Shown: positions 43,739 through 56,817, numbered from the stretch's first letter. The stretch is DNA of 64,000 nt from Blastomussa wellsi (GCA_947652115.1 OX393568.1:2101133-2165132); one strand, 5' to 3'. The notes: generated by a model from the letters alone, not told the origin. Numbers and translations: made by a program.

Positions 43739-45998
43739 CTTTACTTCTCCGTGTTCGGTGTTAAATAATTTAAACCCCCTCTAAGCAATTCGCATTACCT
43801 CACGTGACCTAATTGAGTTTTCAAGATGTCGATGAGGCAGAGTTTTCCTGCTAAATGTCTGTTTACATGAAGAAACACTGGAGACTATAAACTCTGATCT
43901 TCGCCAACGCTTAGCGCCGGTATAGATATTAATAGCTGCAAGTGTGATCGAGCCAGCTGTTTGATGTAAATTGCTTTCTGAACAAGTTCAAGGTGAGGCA
44001 GTGTAGCAGGCTGTTTAGAAGCCGTAAAATTTGTTGTCCATGCATGCATTAATACTCGTTTCGTGTAAGAATTTATAAAAGAATACTGGAAGGGGAATTA
44101 AGCCTACTTTCTCATTAATGGTATCAGTGCCTATTTAATCAAGCAAGGTAACTTGTGAATCTCGTCTCAGTGTAGTCCTAACAGATGATTATTTACAAGT
44201 AAGCTTTCCGTTTGTGTTGTAAACGGCATCCGAGTGTACACAAACTAGAAACGAAGTGAAAATGTTTTGTGATTCACAAATTAGCTTCTCTTTAATTTAA
44301 CTTAGGCACTCTTCAGTGGTCGATGAAAAGTTGTATTTAGTTTACGATTACCAAGAACCCTATACAATCCTTCCCTCCTCTCGATGGCGCTCTTTTCACC
44401 GTTGCTACACGAACGTGTACGTCGAGCTTTTTCTATTAGCTTGCATGATGTGTCTTTTCGTACCAACGGATATTTTATTGTTGCATGTTAGCCTTGCTTC
44501 CTCTTGCACTAAGCAAAAAGCAGGTTGTTGTCTCGTTTTAAGCTGCGGGAATTTAGGTTTCGATGTTTGTTTCACAATAAGGCAAGTCCAGTTTTAATGA
44601 AAAATGATTGTCTGTGGTTTATCACTGGTTTCAGTATGTATTTGATGTAAATTCTTTCTTCTTACAATAAGAAAACATTAAATTATTAGTGTTACAACTG
44701 TGCTTCTAATATTGCAATTTGCAGCTGAAAAGATAAGTCTGGAAGCAAAAGCCATAAATGCCTCATTTCTGTCAAAATTTCTTGCTGCATAACAGAACGG
44801 TATGCCCTTCTTGTGGTTCTATTCTTGGCAGCATTTTCGTTTGTTTATTTTTTACTGCATTGTGTTGTTAAACGTTATAACAATGTTTATAACCTAAAAA
44901 ATAAAAATTTGCTCATTGCAATATTAATTGATTGGGATGGCAATATCTTTTGTCTAAGAAATATTTACTTTGCATATAATTTGTCAATTTCAAGTACATC
45001 ATATCCCTGGTGCAAGATATTTTCTGAATCAAATTTGAACAGTCTGTTAAATTAGCTTCAAGGTGTTAATAAATTGTGTCCTGTTAAAATCTAATTAGCC
45101 GTTTTTGTTCTTCAAACAGAGCTTTTAGGTAGCTAAATATATATTTTTTTAGTCAGAACTGTATTGAACTGAGTAGGAGTTGGAAATTATGCATGAAATT
45201 TTTATTATGTTTCTTTTCAAGTTATTAATAAATAAATCCATATTTTCCCAATTTTGTCCTCTAGTCCAAGTGATTCTGATTTTGGTGGTTTATGAACATC
45301 ACCTTGAAACAAAAATTATAATGTATTTCTACTCTGACTTAAGGACGTTCGCGCAAAAATTTTCTACCATGGATTTTTTCTGAAACTCTCACCACTGTAA
45401 GATAATTAGTAACTGATGTCAGAAATGCAAAAAAAATTGGGGGTCACCGACTTCGTTTTGGAGATGACATGCCCAGAAGAACACCCTAAATCTGAAAACT
45501 CACACTTTATTAGCGGATACGGCTACAGTGGCTGTAAGCACAAAAACATTGCAAATAAATCTTTGAAATGAACGTATCGCTGTCAAATGTTGTTTAAATG
45601 GACCCATAAAGTGAATTTATTCAATTGGTGTGGTTCCTTGAAGAAAAAAATCACATTTAGCGACCACATTTCCACTAGCCTAACAGCCGCAAGATGGCAG
45701 GATTTGATGTCCTCTGGGCAGAAAACTTCAAAATTTTTTTAAACTTCCCACATTGATTTTTTTGTTCAGTTTTTGACAATCTGCAGAGAATTGTAAATAA
45801 AATCAGTTCATGGAAAAAAGTAGGGATCACCAACCATTTAAGAGAGTAAACTACCAGCAAAGCTATGAAACGTGCGCGCGCGCTCGATGGATGACATGGC
45901 GTGACGAAATTTTGTGCGCAGTAACGATGCGCACAAACAATTTCTTGTGGCGATTTCAATCAATGTGCTATCACTACTTTTTAGAATTCTTGGAATTT

Positions 45999-46099
45999 AC
46001 CAGAATTTTTCTTTGTCCCACGCTCGTGTCATGTTAATTAATTAATCTTTCACATTAAATTTACCAAGCTGAAAATTTCCAACACTCTCATTTCCACAA
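45999..46099 (+). repeat. SINE body, upstream copy without head
   Basis: From CAGAATTTTTCTTTGTCCCA through TTTACCAAGCTGAAAATTT and ACTCTCATTTCC. The same block returns at 46262-46361, preceded there by a tRNA-like head. Confidence 0.85.
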
Positions 46100-46187
46100 C
46101 TCATGCTGATAGCGACATGGCTGATCCTATGCAGTATGCGGGACGTGTGTCAAAAGAGAACTCAGTAAAAATGACCTAGCTCTCCGG

Positions 46188-46361
46188 GAGTTCTCGTAGC
46201 TCAGTGGGTAGAGCGCCCGCCAGGTGTTTGGGAGGTCATGGGTTCAATTCCTGTCGGGGACTCAGAATTTTTCTTTGTCCCACGCTCGTGTCATGTTGAT
46301 TAATTAATCTTTCACATTAAATTTACCAAGCTGAAAATTTGCCATCACTCTCATTTCCAAA
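46188..46361 (+). repeat. tRNA-derived SINE with intact-looking head
   Basis: Head at about 46188-46262: acceptor arms AGTTCTC and GGGGACT pair over 7 bp with G-T wobbles. The D arm is AGCTCAGTGGGTAGAGC and the T arm has GGGTTCAATTCC. The anticodon stem is imperfect and the base before the anticodon is not U, so I call a SINE head, not a tRNA gene. Its body repeats the block at 45999-46099. Confidence 0.7.
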
Positions 46362-46604
46362 TCCTTATAATTTTTGAATTTATTTGTCTGGTCAGGAGGC
46401 TGACCTAGTCTGGTTTTTGACCTGAGACCCCCTCTTATCTGGAACGCTGGGGCTTGATTGTTTTGTTGTAATTCCAGAGCTTTTGATGTATTGAAGTATG
46501 TTGTGTATATGTACATGCACTGCCAGGGCAAAAGAGAAGAGCTCTGTAATTGAGAATGCAAAACATGGCTTCTAACACAGCTGTGATCATCTTCTTCTTC
46601 CAGG

Positions 46605-49600
46605 ATGGGTCAGACTCTCTCAGAGCCAGTGACTACAAAAGAAACATCATCATGTTCAAACAAGCTTTACAAAGTTGGCTCTTCCTGTATGCAAGGATGG
46701 AGAATAAGTATCCTTTGTTAAATTGTCAGTTTTTTTGTAAGTGCTTTTAAATTGTCTGGTTTCCATTGAGAAATCAGGAGTTCAAGAAATTGTGCATAAC
46801 TTTTGTAGTGTTCGAGTTGTGACAGCAATTAAAGGAGAACAACTTTTGATTTGGGTCTTTTGGGTGGTTTGGGAAATCAAGGGCTTGAGAAATTAGAACT
46901 GAGACACTAGTATCTTTTCTTGCAAAATGTCGAGCAGAACCCATGGGATTGGGGTAATCCCTTGGATTTTGGATACGTGAGTGCAAAGGCTCTCAAACCC
47001 TGACCCTATTTTTTGGCCCAATCCCAAAAACTGAAATGAAAAAACAAACAACTAAGAAACGGCATCAACAGTTCAACATTATTTTGTTTCTGTTACGTTA
47101 ATACTTAACAGTGCGATCCGGAAAACCATGAACACCGAAAATTATTTCTGGAATGTTGTTTCTCGACCAATCAGATGCGAAATGAAACCACAAGACGTGA
47201 GCGCAAGGGTTTGGATTAGTCACAAAACAACAAGTTTCTGAAATTGTCACTATTAGTCTATTTCTGAGCTTATGCGTACTAAGCAAAGAGTAATCATGAC
47301 TGATATTTTTACTAAAAAGAGATGCTGCATTCGTTTATAATTTGAGTACCAGTAGCTCTCAGATGCGCTGACTAGCTGTGACTCATCTTGTTTATTTGAT
47401 TCAACATCTCGTTTCAGCGAAATATCATTCGTAGTTATTCTCTGCTAATGCACAAGCTCTCAAATAGAACAATAACAACAATTTCAGTGATGTTAACGGT
47501 AAAATTGTAGAAGAAAAAGCCAACAGATTGCTTCATGAATAATCAAACCATTCAGCTAATTGTTCTTGCGGTTTGCTACAGTCGAGTCTTGTGGTTTCAT
47601 CTTGTATCTGATTGGTCGCAACACAAACATTCCAGAAATAATCTTAGGTGTTCACGGTTTTCTGGGTCACACAGTAACAGATAGATATTATAGTCCTGTT
47701 TTTAACAGACCATTTCTATTTGGTTTAGCTAGCCTTTTACACACTGCAATTTTAGCTGATACAATTTAGGTGCCCCATCTAAGGATGACACCAGAAATAA
47801 TGCCTCAGGGGTAAAAAAAGACACACTATTTAGAGAACAAGAACCTGAGCAAAAAACCATACCCTATCCAGTTGCATGTGCCTATATGGCCCATATATAG
47901 GAGTTACTCCTGGGAGCAGAACACACTAAAATTCCACCAACGCTTAACATTACCTTACAAGAAGACGGTTAGTATTTTGTACTAAAGGGCTGATATGTCC
48001 ACACATCCTTTAACTGTTTTGTTCAGACATGGAAGATTCTCACACAGAGATTTTGTCTCTTAAAGAAGACAAAGGCACTGCTTTTTTTGGAGTTTATGAT
48101 GGCCATGGAGGTAGGTAGTACTGGCAAAAGCCGTGTTTGGCTGTAGTTTTCAGATATGTTTTTTGCATTATGATGTCAAATGCCCACAGACTCCCTGCCC
48201 TGTTTGAGCTCCTTTTTGTTTCTCTTTTTTTAAATCATTGGTGGTAAACTATTTATCAGAGCTGAAATCATTACTATGTGTACAGTAGTTCCCATCACAT
48301 GATTTGTTGATTACCTATCATGTTACGCTGTTCGCTTCCTTTGTTTTCACTTATTTTCTTCATTTGTCACATTTGAGTGTCGTTGATTAATCATTTTTTT
48401 GTGGAAGATGCAGCAGCCTAATGGTTAGTGCCCTGTGTTGTGTTCTTGGGCAAGACACTTAACTCTCGCAATGCCTCTCTCCACCTAGGTGTATAAAATA
48501 ATAGGTACCGGCAAAATACTGCTGTGGGTAACCCTGCGATGGACAAGCATCCCATCCAGGGGGGGAGTAGAAATACTCCTGTTCACTTCATGGTACAGAA
48601 ACTGGGATAAGCCGCTAGGCTTGATGCCGACTTTACTTATTACTATTAATTAGAAATCTCATCACAGCACTTGAGTTGCTATTAGCATCTGACAGTTATT
48701 ATTTTTCTCTCTGTACTTTTGTTATCAGGTGCTAAGGTTGCTCAGTATTGCGGCAGATGTGTTCACACAAAGATTGTTAATCATCCAGCTTGGGGTAAGA
48801 GAGAAGACTGTCTCAACTTTGTTTTTTGATATGTGAAATATAACTAAATACAGCTCTCTTTGTTTAAACATAGCATTAAGCTTTCCATGGAAAACCAATG
48901 ATAGTTCTTTGTCTTCTTGCATCGTTTTTTTAGGAAAGGGCAACATAACAGAAGCAATAAAGGGAGGTTTCTTGTCATGTGATATTGACATGCAGAAAGG
49001 TATGTTCGTGAAAGGATATCAAATAGATTGACAACTCCATCAGAATATTGTGCATGGCCTTCTGGCCAATGTGTAGCCTCTTCATTCTTGGGTCTGCTGT
49101 GGTTTCACTGTTTTTTTATGTTGCAAATCATTGGTAGACAGTAGCCAATAGTGTGAAATGGGGTGTGAAGCCTCTGGTCACTGTGTCAGGTACTTCAAGT
49201 CTTTTGTGACTTATGGCAGAGCAAAGTCTTGACATAAACGCTAGATGTGAAACACAGTAATGATGATGACAATGATGTTAGTACTGATATTTGATGCCAT
49301 TCTACCAGCTAACCACTTCAAGAGCAGAATTTCGTTGTAATGAATGCATGCCAGATTGTTGTTTTATTCTGTTAACTTTTCACTGGATCAATAAATTCCT
49401 CAGAAAAAGGTGAACTCATTTGTTCATACCTAATCCAGAAATCAGGCAAAAATGAAAAATGTGATAATTTCCCTGTCCACAGAAAGGCAAACATGATCTT
49501 TAATCTCACTAAATTTTGCAGTACTCATTAATGTGACTTCAGTGTTCAATTTCTTGTTTTTATTTCAGATGAACAAATGAAAGACGAAATGGCTGGAACA

Positions 49601-52600
49601 ACTGCAATAGTAACAATTCTTAAAAATAACAAAATATATTGTGTAAGAATCTCATTTTGTTAGTAATGATGGTTCTCTTTTACCTGTGGTTTGTACTAAG
49701 CCATCTCTCAAAAAATATGAATGGCTTCCACTGTACTTGTGGCCTGATGGTTAGAGCAGTGGACTCAGAATTGAACTATCCGGGTTCGAGCCCTGGCTGG
49801 CACATTGCATTGTGTTTTTGGGCGAGACATTTTACTCTCCTAGTGCCCTCTCTTCCTCCGTGTTTATAAATGGGTAACAGTGAATATGATACTGGGGGTA
49901 ACCCTGTGATGGGTAAAGAGTAAAGCAGAAATACTCCTAGTTACTCCAAATAAGCTCCAGCCTGACTGGCCACTCGGCTGGTGCACACTTCCTTTTGTCC
50001 TTGGGGTCCTTCAAAACATTTTCTTTAATAAATTAATGCCTGCATATTGACTGACTCTGGTTATGTGAACTTTATTGCAACTGTTCCTTATGCCAACTTA
50101 GTGGTAGCTCTGTGTGTATTACTCTATCTCAGGTTTCTTCCTTCTAAACACGCACATTGTTTTTTGTTTGTTTTTATCAGGGAAATGTCGGTGACTCTAG
50201 AGCGATTGCATCAAAGAAAGGAGCAGTAGAGCAGCTGTCGTACGATCATAAACCTAGCAATGATGGTAGTAATCCCTGAGTAATCCAGGAGAATTTCTGT
50301 TAATAGCATTATATTGTTGTTATAAAATATCTTTCCCAAACAGCAAAACTTTTTGTTCGTGTTTTTGTTTGTTTGGCCGAGGTTCACTGAAAATCTACAT
50401 GCACCTTTCAGTATTTCATTTCTTGATATTTACTCCAGCCCTATAAATATATAAATTTTATCTCACAAGAAACTTGAAATCAAGCTGCCCCTTTCGTTTT
50501 GTATTCAAGTGTGATTTGTTATTTTTTAATGAATTTTAAAGTTGCTGTGAATGCAAAGCGCACATGCCAAGGAGTTCTTTTCTCTTGCAATTTGTTCTCG
50601 TTATATTTATGAATAAAAGCTAGTAATGGAGCAATGAGGAAAGTGGTAGCCTGTAGAGCAGGCATTATTTTCACGTTTGAATGATCACGAATGACCGGGT
50701 TTTGCCATCTCGCCCTAACCCACTGCTCTTTACCTAATCCAAGACTGCAGACAAAACACTCAATAGGGGAATATTTGAACTCCCTCACCCAAAATGCACC
50801 TACTAGAAAAGTGTTAATTTTGTTTACCTTAGTTTAGAAGGTTTTTAGCACTAACACTCATCCCTTTCTCTCCAAGATGAAACAAGAAGAATAATTGCCG
50901 CTGGTGGATGGGTTGAGTTTAACAGAGTAAATGGTATGTACTAGACAGTTTTAATGAGTGCTTTGCAATTACTGTCAGTGATAAAGAAAACATATTTCGT
51001 GTAGAAGCAGGGGATGCAGTGGTCTAATGCAGGTTTGTCGTGGGTCAGTAAATGGTCAGGAAAAAATAAAATTATTTCACCTTCGGACAATTTAAATTCT
51101 TACGCCACAGATTCACACATTCTATTGACGAATGGAAGAAACATTTCAGCTCAGTATGTTCACTGGTGTTTTTTCTTTGAGAAGCAGAGGCTGGAGGCTG
51201 TTGCCATTGTTTGGTCAGGGATTTTGTTTTTAAACAGAAAAGTTAGGAAATTTTGAAAACTGAGTCTTTGTGGCAAACATGTAATGGTTTTCCTGTTGGA
51301 CTCAACACTGAGTGATGTGGGTTTTGAGCCTGATAGGGTCCATTGTGTTGCATTCTTGAGCAGGACACTAACTCTTACAGTACATCACACTACCCCCTGC
51401 ATGGGGACAAAGATCTGCAGAATGTGGGTGCAACTCATGAAAATGAGATACATACAATCAAACTGAAACATGTTTTGATGTATTGTAGCTCACAGTGATT
51501 ATTTTCACCTGTAGGCAACTTAGCCTTATCCCGGGCACTTGGAGATTTCTGCTTCAAAAAGAATGACAAGAAATCTGCAGAGGAACAGATTGTTACAGGT
51601 ATCATTATTTATTATTAAGTGTTTTGAAACAATGTTTCAAGTTTTATATATTATACCAATCAAATCTAAAGGTGAGTTCAACATTGTGACGGAAAACTGA
51701 AGACCAGAAGACCACAGTCTTCTGGTCTTCAGTTTTCCGTCACAATGTTGTACTCACCTTTAGATTTGATTAGTATTTAAAAACTTGATTGTTGTAGAGG
51801 CCGACCGTTATCTTGTCAAGGGCCAATTATTGTTCAAAAACAGAGGCCTCTATTATTTCGCTATCACGTAAAGTTGAAATTTGTTTCATGGTTAAAGTTT
51901 CAGAAAATCTTACTAGTGTTTGCCTAATTTATACAGTGATATGTTTTTATTTTGTTTAAATGTAGCTATGCCTGATGTTATAACCAAAGATATTACTACG
52001 GACCACGAGTTTATAGTGTTAGCCTGTGATGGTGAGTAACACGTCATGTGGCCCATGCAATAAGCTGGTTCACACCAACACTTTTATGTTGCAAGTGGAA
52101 GCCATTTTGTTGCAATTAATAATTCCATTATCAATTATATGTAATAGTTATTAATTTTTCAGCTTATCTCTAGAAAATAGAGGGCTGTCTATCAATCTCA
52201 GGTGGTTGCATTCTAGATTATGTTGACTGTGGCACAAGCCAGCCAATAATAGAACCCTGTTTATCATCCGACACATGTATCATTTTGACACAGATGTTAA
52301 CCCATGGATTCCTGGAGATTTTTGAAAGAAACATGTTTTCTAGACATTTTGAACGTTTTCTAGTTAGTTATAGGTTAAATATGCTTCAAATTTCTCTAAA
52401 ATGCATTTGCAAAATAAAAACATGCCAGGTTTTTCACTAGCATCGCATTTAACAACATTTTAGCTCGGCCATGCGCACAAATTCCGCCCTTTGTTCCACG
52501 AGGAACCTAATGGTCTAACTTAAGGTGGATCGTACCAGTTTTTCGTACGTGGGAAGTCTGGTGACGAGCGCTCGCCTCACACGCGAGATAGTCCGCGAGA

Positions 52601-55600
52601 TTTAAAGCTGAAAATTTAAAAACAAATATGGCGGCGCGTGGGTTACTACATGCAAGGTTGCTTTTGTCCTGTTTATCAGAGATTGGATCAACAAGAAAGT
52701 TGTTCTTTGAGCGCCGGTTCTTGGACAATTCGATATGCGTCAGAAAATTTGTTTTCGGAACTCAATGCCCGAGTTACAAAGTTAAAATTCCCGTTTGTGC
52801 TGCGATCGATCCCGTCGGCGATCGCAAAGGTCTTAAAACTGAAGCGGTTAATTCCTACTCCCGATTCTCTCGTTTTGTGTAGTTTGCCGGACTAGTAGGT
52901 TTTTACACCTACTACTCCTCGTCCACCGCTTATGCAGAAGAAAGTGACGAAGAAAAAGAAAATAATGAAGTTCAGTCCCGGCCTCGTCACAAAGGTTGTT
53001 TTACTGCCAAAAGGCGAGTTTCAAAACTAACAAATCTCACAAGGGCAAGACAAGAAAAAACAAGCACTTCGAAAAAAACAACCGCTAAGAATGATAACAA
53101 ATATTCCGTGAAGTGCTTCCGCAATGAACATCGACATCCAACCATGTGTCGAGTTGATTTCACTTATCGTTTCTGACAGCTTCGTGTTCAAAAAAATATG
53201 GCAAATCAAACGAAAGTTTGAAAGGAAATCGTTGAACGGGAGGGCAAACGTTCAATAAAACAGTTCACGACACAGCTACTAACTAATTTCACGGCAGCGA
53301 AGTCGAGATTCTCGAAGATGATCCTCAAAGTAGTGTCGAAGACCAAAGAAAACAAAACGACGGTAAGTGCGTGGTTGCGCGCGTATGAACGCAAATAGGT
53401 CAGCGGTAGTCAAAACTGAGCATGAGTAAATGCCAGTCATATAAAGTCAAGATTTTGAAGTGCGTGACGACGCGCGTAGACATTGTTGAACTCGCGAAGG
53501 CTTTTCCGAGAAAACAAGCCCGGTGACCCTATTTTTTTATTGTTTCAATGTCTTCCCCTTACTGAGAGGAAACGTCAGACGTAATTTTAAAAAATTCTAC
53601 GAAAGGAATTTTTCTCTACTCACAAATTGCCTTTTTTCACGTTTATAAAAAAATCCGCTTCGTAGAATTTTGTTAAAATTATTATACAGTTTCCTTTTCA
53701 AATGCCAAAAGTTATAACATGAAAAAAATTGGGGGTCACCAGGTTGGTTTTCAAGTTTTATGCACCAGAAGCTGAAAAGTAGGTCCGAATAATCATCAAG
53801 TACCGTTACCATGGTGACAGCTGATGACGAAATACTTGTTATTTTTGGTCAAGAACAAAATATGGAATTGAATCATACAAGCATTTTGTTATGGCCTTGG
53901 ACTGATATTTTGCTCTTTTCTTCCAAAGTTTAGACAGTCAAAAACCTGAAAACTGGTACCATCCACCTTAACTTAACTTATGCGCACAAATGAAAATTTT
54001 GAGATAGTTTTTGGACGAGAAAGTGACCCACCTCTTAGGCTTTTCGCTTTTTCTTTCTCCTTTCCTCAAATCTTTTTTTATGCTTTTGTTGGCCTTTTAC
54101 TGGGCTTGCTTTCGGTTCAAGAATTGCCATGAAAGCATCAATGAGACGGCAAATACTTAACATGGAGTAAACAATATCATCTGGGTATCAGTGGAAAGCT
54201 CTTTCCCTCCTGCATAACTGGGGTAAATGGGATTCCTGTTTTGGTCAAAGCTGGTGACGTCAGAAGCAGAACAAAGGTCAAGGTCTGCCATGGCCAGTTA
54301 CGGCCGGTTTAGGAGTCAATGGGTTAAAGAGGCTGATTTTCACCTGTCTTGTATTCCATGTTTGCTTTCTGGACAATGTATGGCTAATTTGTGTTATAAT
54401 ATGAAAACCATTATGTTTTACTATTGTGACTATGCTTGTTATTGTTATCAAATTTGGAGTTCAATTAGTAGCACTGAGTATGTTTGGTTCATTTACAGGT
54501 ATCTGGGATGTTCTGTCCAATCAAGAAGTGATAGACTTTGTACGAAATAGATTAGCTCAGAGAATGGAACCTGAACAGGTAATAATATCAACATTATGTG
54601 TTCTCCTAATAATTAGCCATGTTCTAAACAGGCAGAGGACTGGTTACAAATGCCTAGAATCGATTGGGTTTGTTTTTGGTTGAAAAAACCCTCAAACAAG
54701 ACAGTTTAAACATGGTTTGGAGGGTTACCATACAATGGTCTCTTAAATATAGAATTTTCAAAAGTGTAGATTGTCTTTGTGTTTAACCTAATAACAATCA
54801 AATTCAATAAATGTGCTAATGTTTGAATGCTTAATTTTTCAGTTCTTAAATAATTGTTACCAGTCCCCTACTTGTTTAGAAAATGCCTAATATCAGTACT
54901 TTGTCAAGCAGATTTGTAATAAGATTAAGGAGAATCATCAACCAGCTAGTGGTTAGCAGTTAGCCGTTGTTGATTTATCTCGTATTTATTTTTAAGGGTG
55001 TTCTGGGCTTTTCTGGCATTCTGGGTTTCAGTTAAAGACTTAAGACGGATCCCATTCAAAGTTCGAGCAATAAGTGCAAAAATTATTTACTAAATATCTA
55101 CTACAGCACAGTAACTTTTTGAATACTATTTACAACATCTCACTGTAATTCATTTCTCTAGGTGACCCCGCAATTAAATCCCCATGCATTCTCGAGAAAT
55201 TTAATGTCAAACCTCGTAAGAATGCTCAAAGTGTGTGTTATTGTGTTTTCAACTAATGCGAAAGGTCCCTTTTAATTGAAATATGGATAACTTCAAGTTC
55301 AATTTTCTTTCGCGGGGTCAGCTTGAGAGCTTCTTACCTTTAGTTAAAATATTACCATGCTATGAGATTTTTTTGGTAACTTTATTTTTGCCATTATTGG
55401 TCGGATGTTCTGCGGAAATCATCTTGAGTAGCCACTGTAATGTTGTTTTTTTACTTGAAGATCTGTGAAGAACTTCTCACAAGATGTCTTGCCCCTGACT
55501 GTCAAATGGGTGGACTGGGATGTGACAACATGACAGTCATAATTGTGTGTTTACTACAAGGAGGAAGTTATGAAGAACTTTGTGGAAAGTGCTCGAGGCC

Positions 55601-55652
55601 AAGTGACTCTAGCTCGTATAACGGCAATAATTCATCACCATTTTATTCTTGA
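46605..55652 (+). CDS. PP2C-family (PPM) Ser/Thr protein phosphatase
   Basis: Eleven coding exons, 318 aa: 46605-46707, 48027-48110, 48729-48794, 48934-48999, 49569-49642, 50181-50265, 50877-50933, 51515-51598, 51966-52031, 54499-54578, 55461-55652. All introns are GT-AG and in frame. The start MGQTLSEP fits an N-myristoylation signal (Gly2, Ser6), and a CAG acceptor one base before the ATG shows an upstream non-coding exon. Metal and phosphate ligands of metal-dependent phosphatases are present: R33, E37, D38 in GWRINMED, D59-G60 in YDGHGG, D228 in ACDG and D277 in [14 protein letters not shown] and [20 protein letters not shown] are also intact. The C-terminus is short and serine-rich, without the helical domain of PPM1A. 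The sequence recalls nematode PPM-2 and yeast PTC2/3 more than vertebrate PPM1A/B. It should be an Mg/Mn-dependent membrane-tethered phosphatase; substrates are unknown. Confidence 0.96.
48408..48645 (+). repeat. tRNA-derived SINE
   Basis: Opening CAGCCTAATGGTTAGTGCCC, then GGGCAAGACACTTAACTCTC, GTGGGTAACCCTGCGATGGA, AGAAATACTCCTGTT and a GGGATAAGCCGC 3' part. It lies in phosphatase intron 2. Confidence 0.75.
49730..50010 (+). repeat. tRNA-derived SINE with clear A and B boxes
   Basis: A-box-like TGATGGTTAGAGCAGTGG and B box GGGTTCGAGCCC, then GGGCGAGACATTTTACTCTC, GGGGGTAACCCTGTGATGGG and GCAGAAATACTCCTAG. It lies in phosphatase intron 5. Confidence 0.8.
51267..51440 (+). repeat. degenerate SINE copy
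   Basis: GTAATGGTTTTCCTGTTGGACTC and GAGCAGGACACTAACTCTTA follow the order of the better copies at 48408 and 49730. The 3' core is weak. It lies in phosphatase intron 7. Confidence 0.45.
51658..51771. repeat. near-perfect 114-bp palindrome
   Basis: Two arms of about 55 bp (starting AATCAAATCTAAAGGTGAG) meet with a 4-nt centre CACA and show a single mismatch (the T in GAGTTCAACATT). It lies in phosphatase intron 8. Confidence 0.95.
52524..53967. mobile_element. TTAA-flanked non-autonomous DNA transposon
   Basis: TTAA at 52520-52523 and 53968-53971 flank 19-bp inverted ends (GGTGGATCGTACCAGTTTT, one mismatch). It is 1444 bp, with no open frame resembling a transposase. TTAA duplication is the piggyBac-type target. 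The interior shares AAAAAAATTGGGGGTCACC with 45430-45450. It fills most of phosphatase intron 9. Confidence 0.75.
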
Positions 55653-56817
55653 CTCTGAAGAAGTTGGCTTGGATTTGTCAGTTTCTACTGGAAGTGTGAT
55701 CATTTTGACTTTCAAACCAGTGTGGCAATTGAGATTGAAGCATGTTGTAGAATGGAATTGAAAGAAAGGAAAAAGGTCAGCATTGCAGAAACTGAAAACG
55801 TCAAAAGTTCGTCAGGATCTTTGACTGCCCAGGAAACATAACAAAAATGAAAGTCACAAAAACTCAACATTCAGCGGAGCTTCCCACACTGAAATGGACT
55901 TCAAAGCCCTCAAGTGTTTTGCTTTTTTAGTACTTTTAAAGGGGTAAATTTGTCAAAGGAAAAAATGGCATGTTTTAGTTTAATTCGGTGTTTTATTTGA
56001 GTATTTGAGCCTGACGTGATCAGTTAAGGTATCTCAAGTGTAGTTCAGTATTGGAGTGATGGGGCCATGGTACATTCATTGGTCAGCTCATCCCATCCTG
56101 AGGAGTCTTTAGAATGGAAGATGTCTGAAAAAAATCAGTCCATTCCGAATATTGATACAAGATGGAATTTTCACATCTCTGTTGGAGTGCACACAAACTT
56201 GTTCTTTTCATTCAGTTCAAGCCCAGGTTTTACACACTACAGTCAATGTTAACTTGGGATTGATGCAAACATCTAACTCTGAAGCTTACCAGAAAACAAA
56301 CTTCTATTGCAGTGGTTGAAATGATCAACTGGGCAGGCCGTTTAAGTTCACTACATGAAGATGTGAATTGACAGTTGTCAGTGCAGCTGTAATTTTGCAT
56401 TTTGTTTGGATTGCTGCATTTCTTTTCTTGTACTCGTGTAGAAAGATTTTTTACACTTGGCCACCGGTTTTGTGGAGACTCATTTTTCATGAGTTCTTGT
56501 CTGCTTTTAACATGCACCTAGTGTAGGATCGACAGTTATTACTGCCTGATCCCCTACTGTTTCAGTTGTGGCAAATGATTGAAATCTCAATTCTCCATAC
56601 AATATCAATACACTGTCAAGCCTAGTTCTAGAGATCAGAATCTAAACAACCAAATTTAAAACAAACATTAGCAAATCTACGCATTTTAGTTTTGACCTTG
56701 AATATTATTGATTATGTCAGTGTTTGGACCTCGCGCTGTCATCTGTTACATAATTTGCATAATACAAAAACTTCAATATCTCTTGAACAAAAAGAGATAT
56801 TACAAAGAGGAAATAGA

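Larger units (their letters stand above)
42403..46604. other. divergent intergenic region, Rab-GAP / phosphatase
   Basis: Should contain both promoters and the 5' UTR exon(s) of the phosphatase, since a splice acceptor precedes its start codon. It also holds a retroelement copy, a CATCCCG-type repeat, a possible TTAA-type element (about 45343-45995) and a duplicated SINE. No further coding exon is supported. Confidence 0.6.

Noticed and set aside
46190..46262. A functional tRNA gene
   Set aside because: The acceptor and T arms look good, but the anticodon stem is imperfect and U33 is missing. The 3' side runs straight into a repeated SINE body.
52628..52895. Transposase fragment in the TTAA element
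   Set aside because: The two overlapping frames of about 85 codons show no catalytic motif or similarity I recognise.
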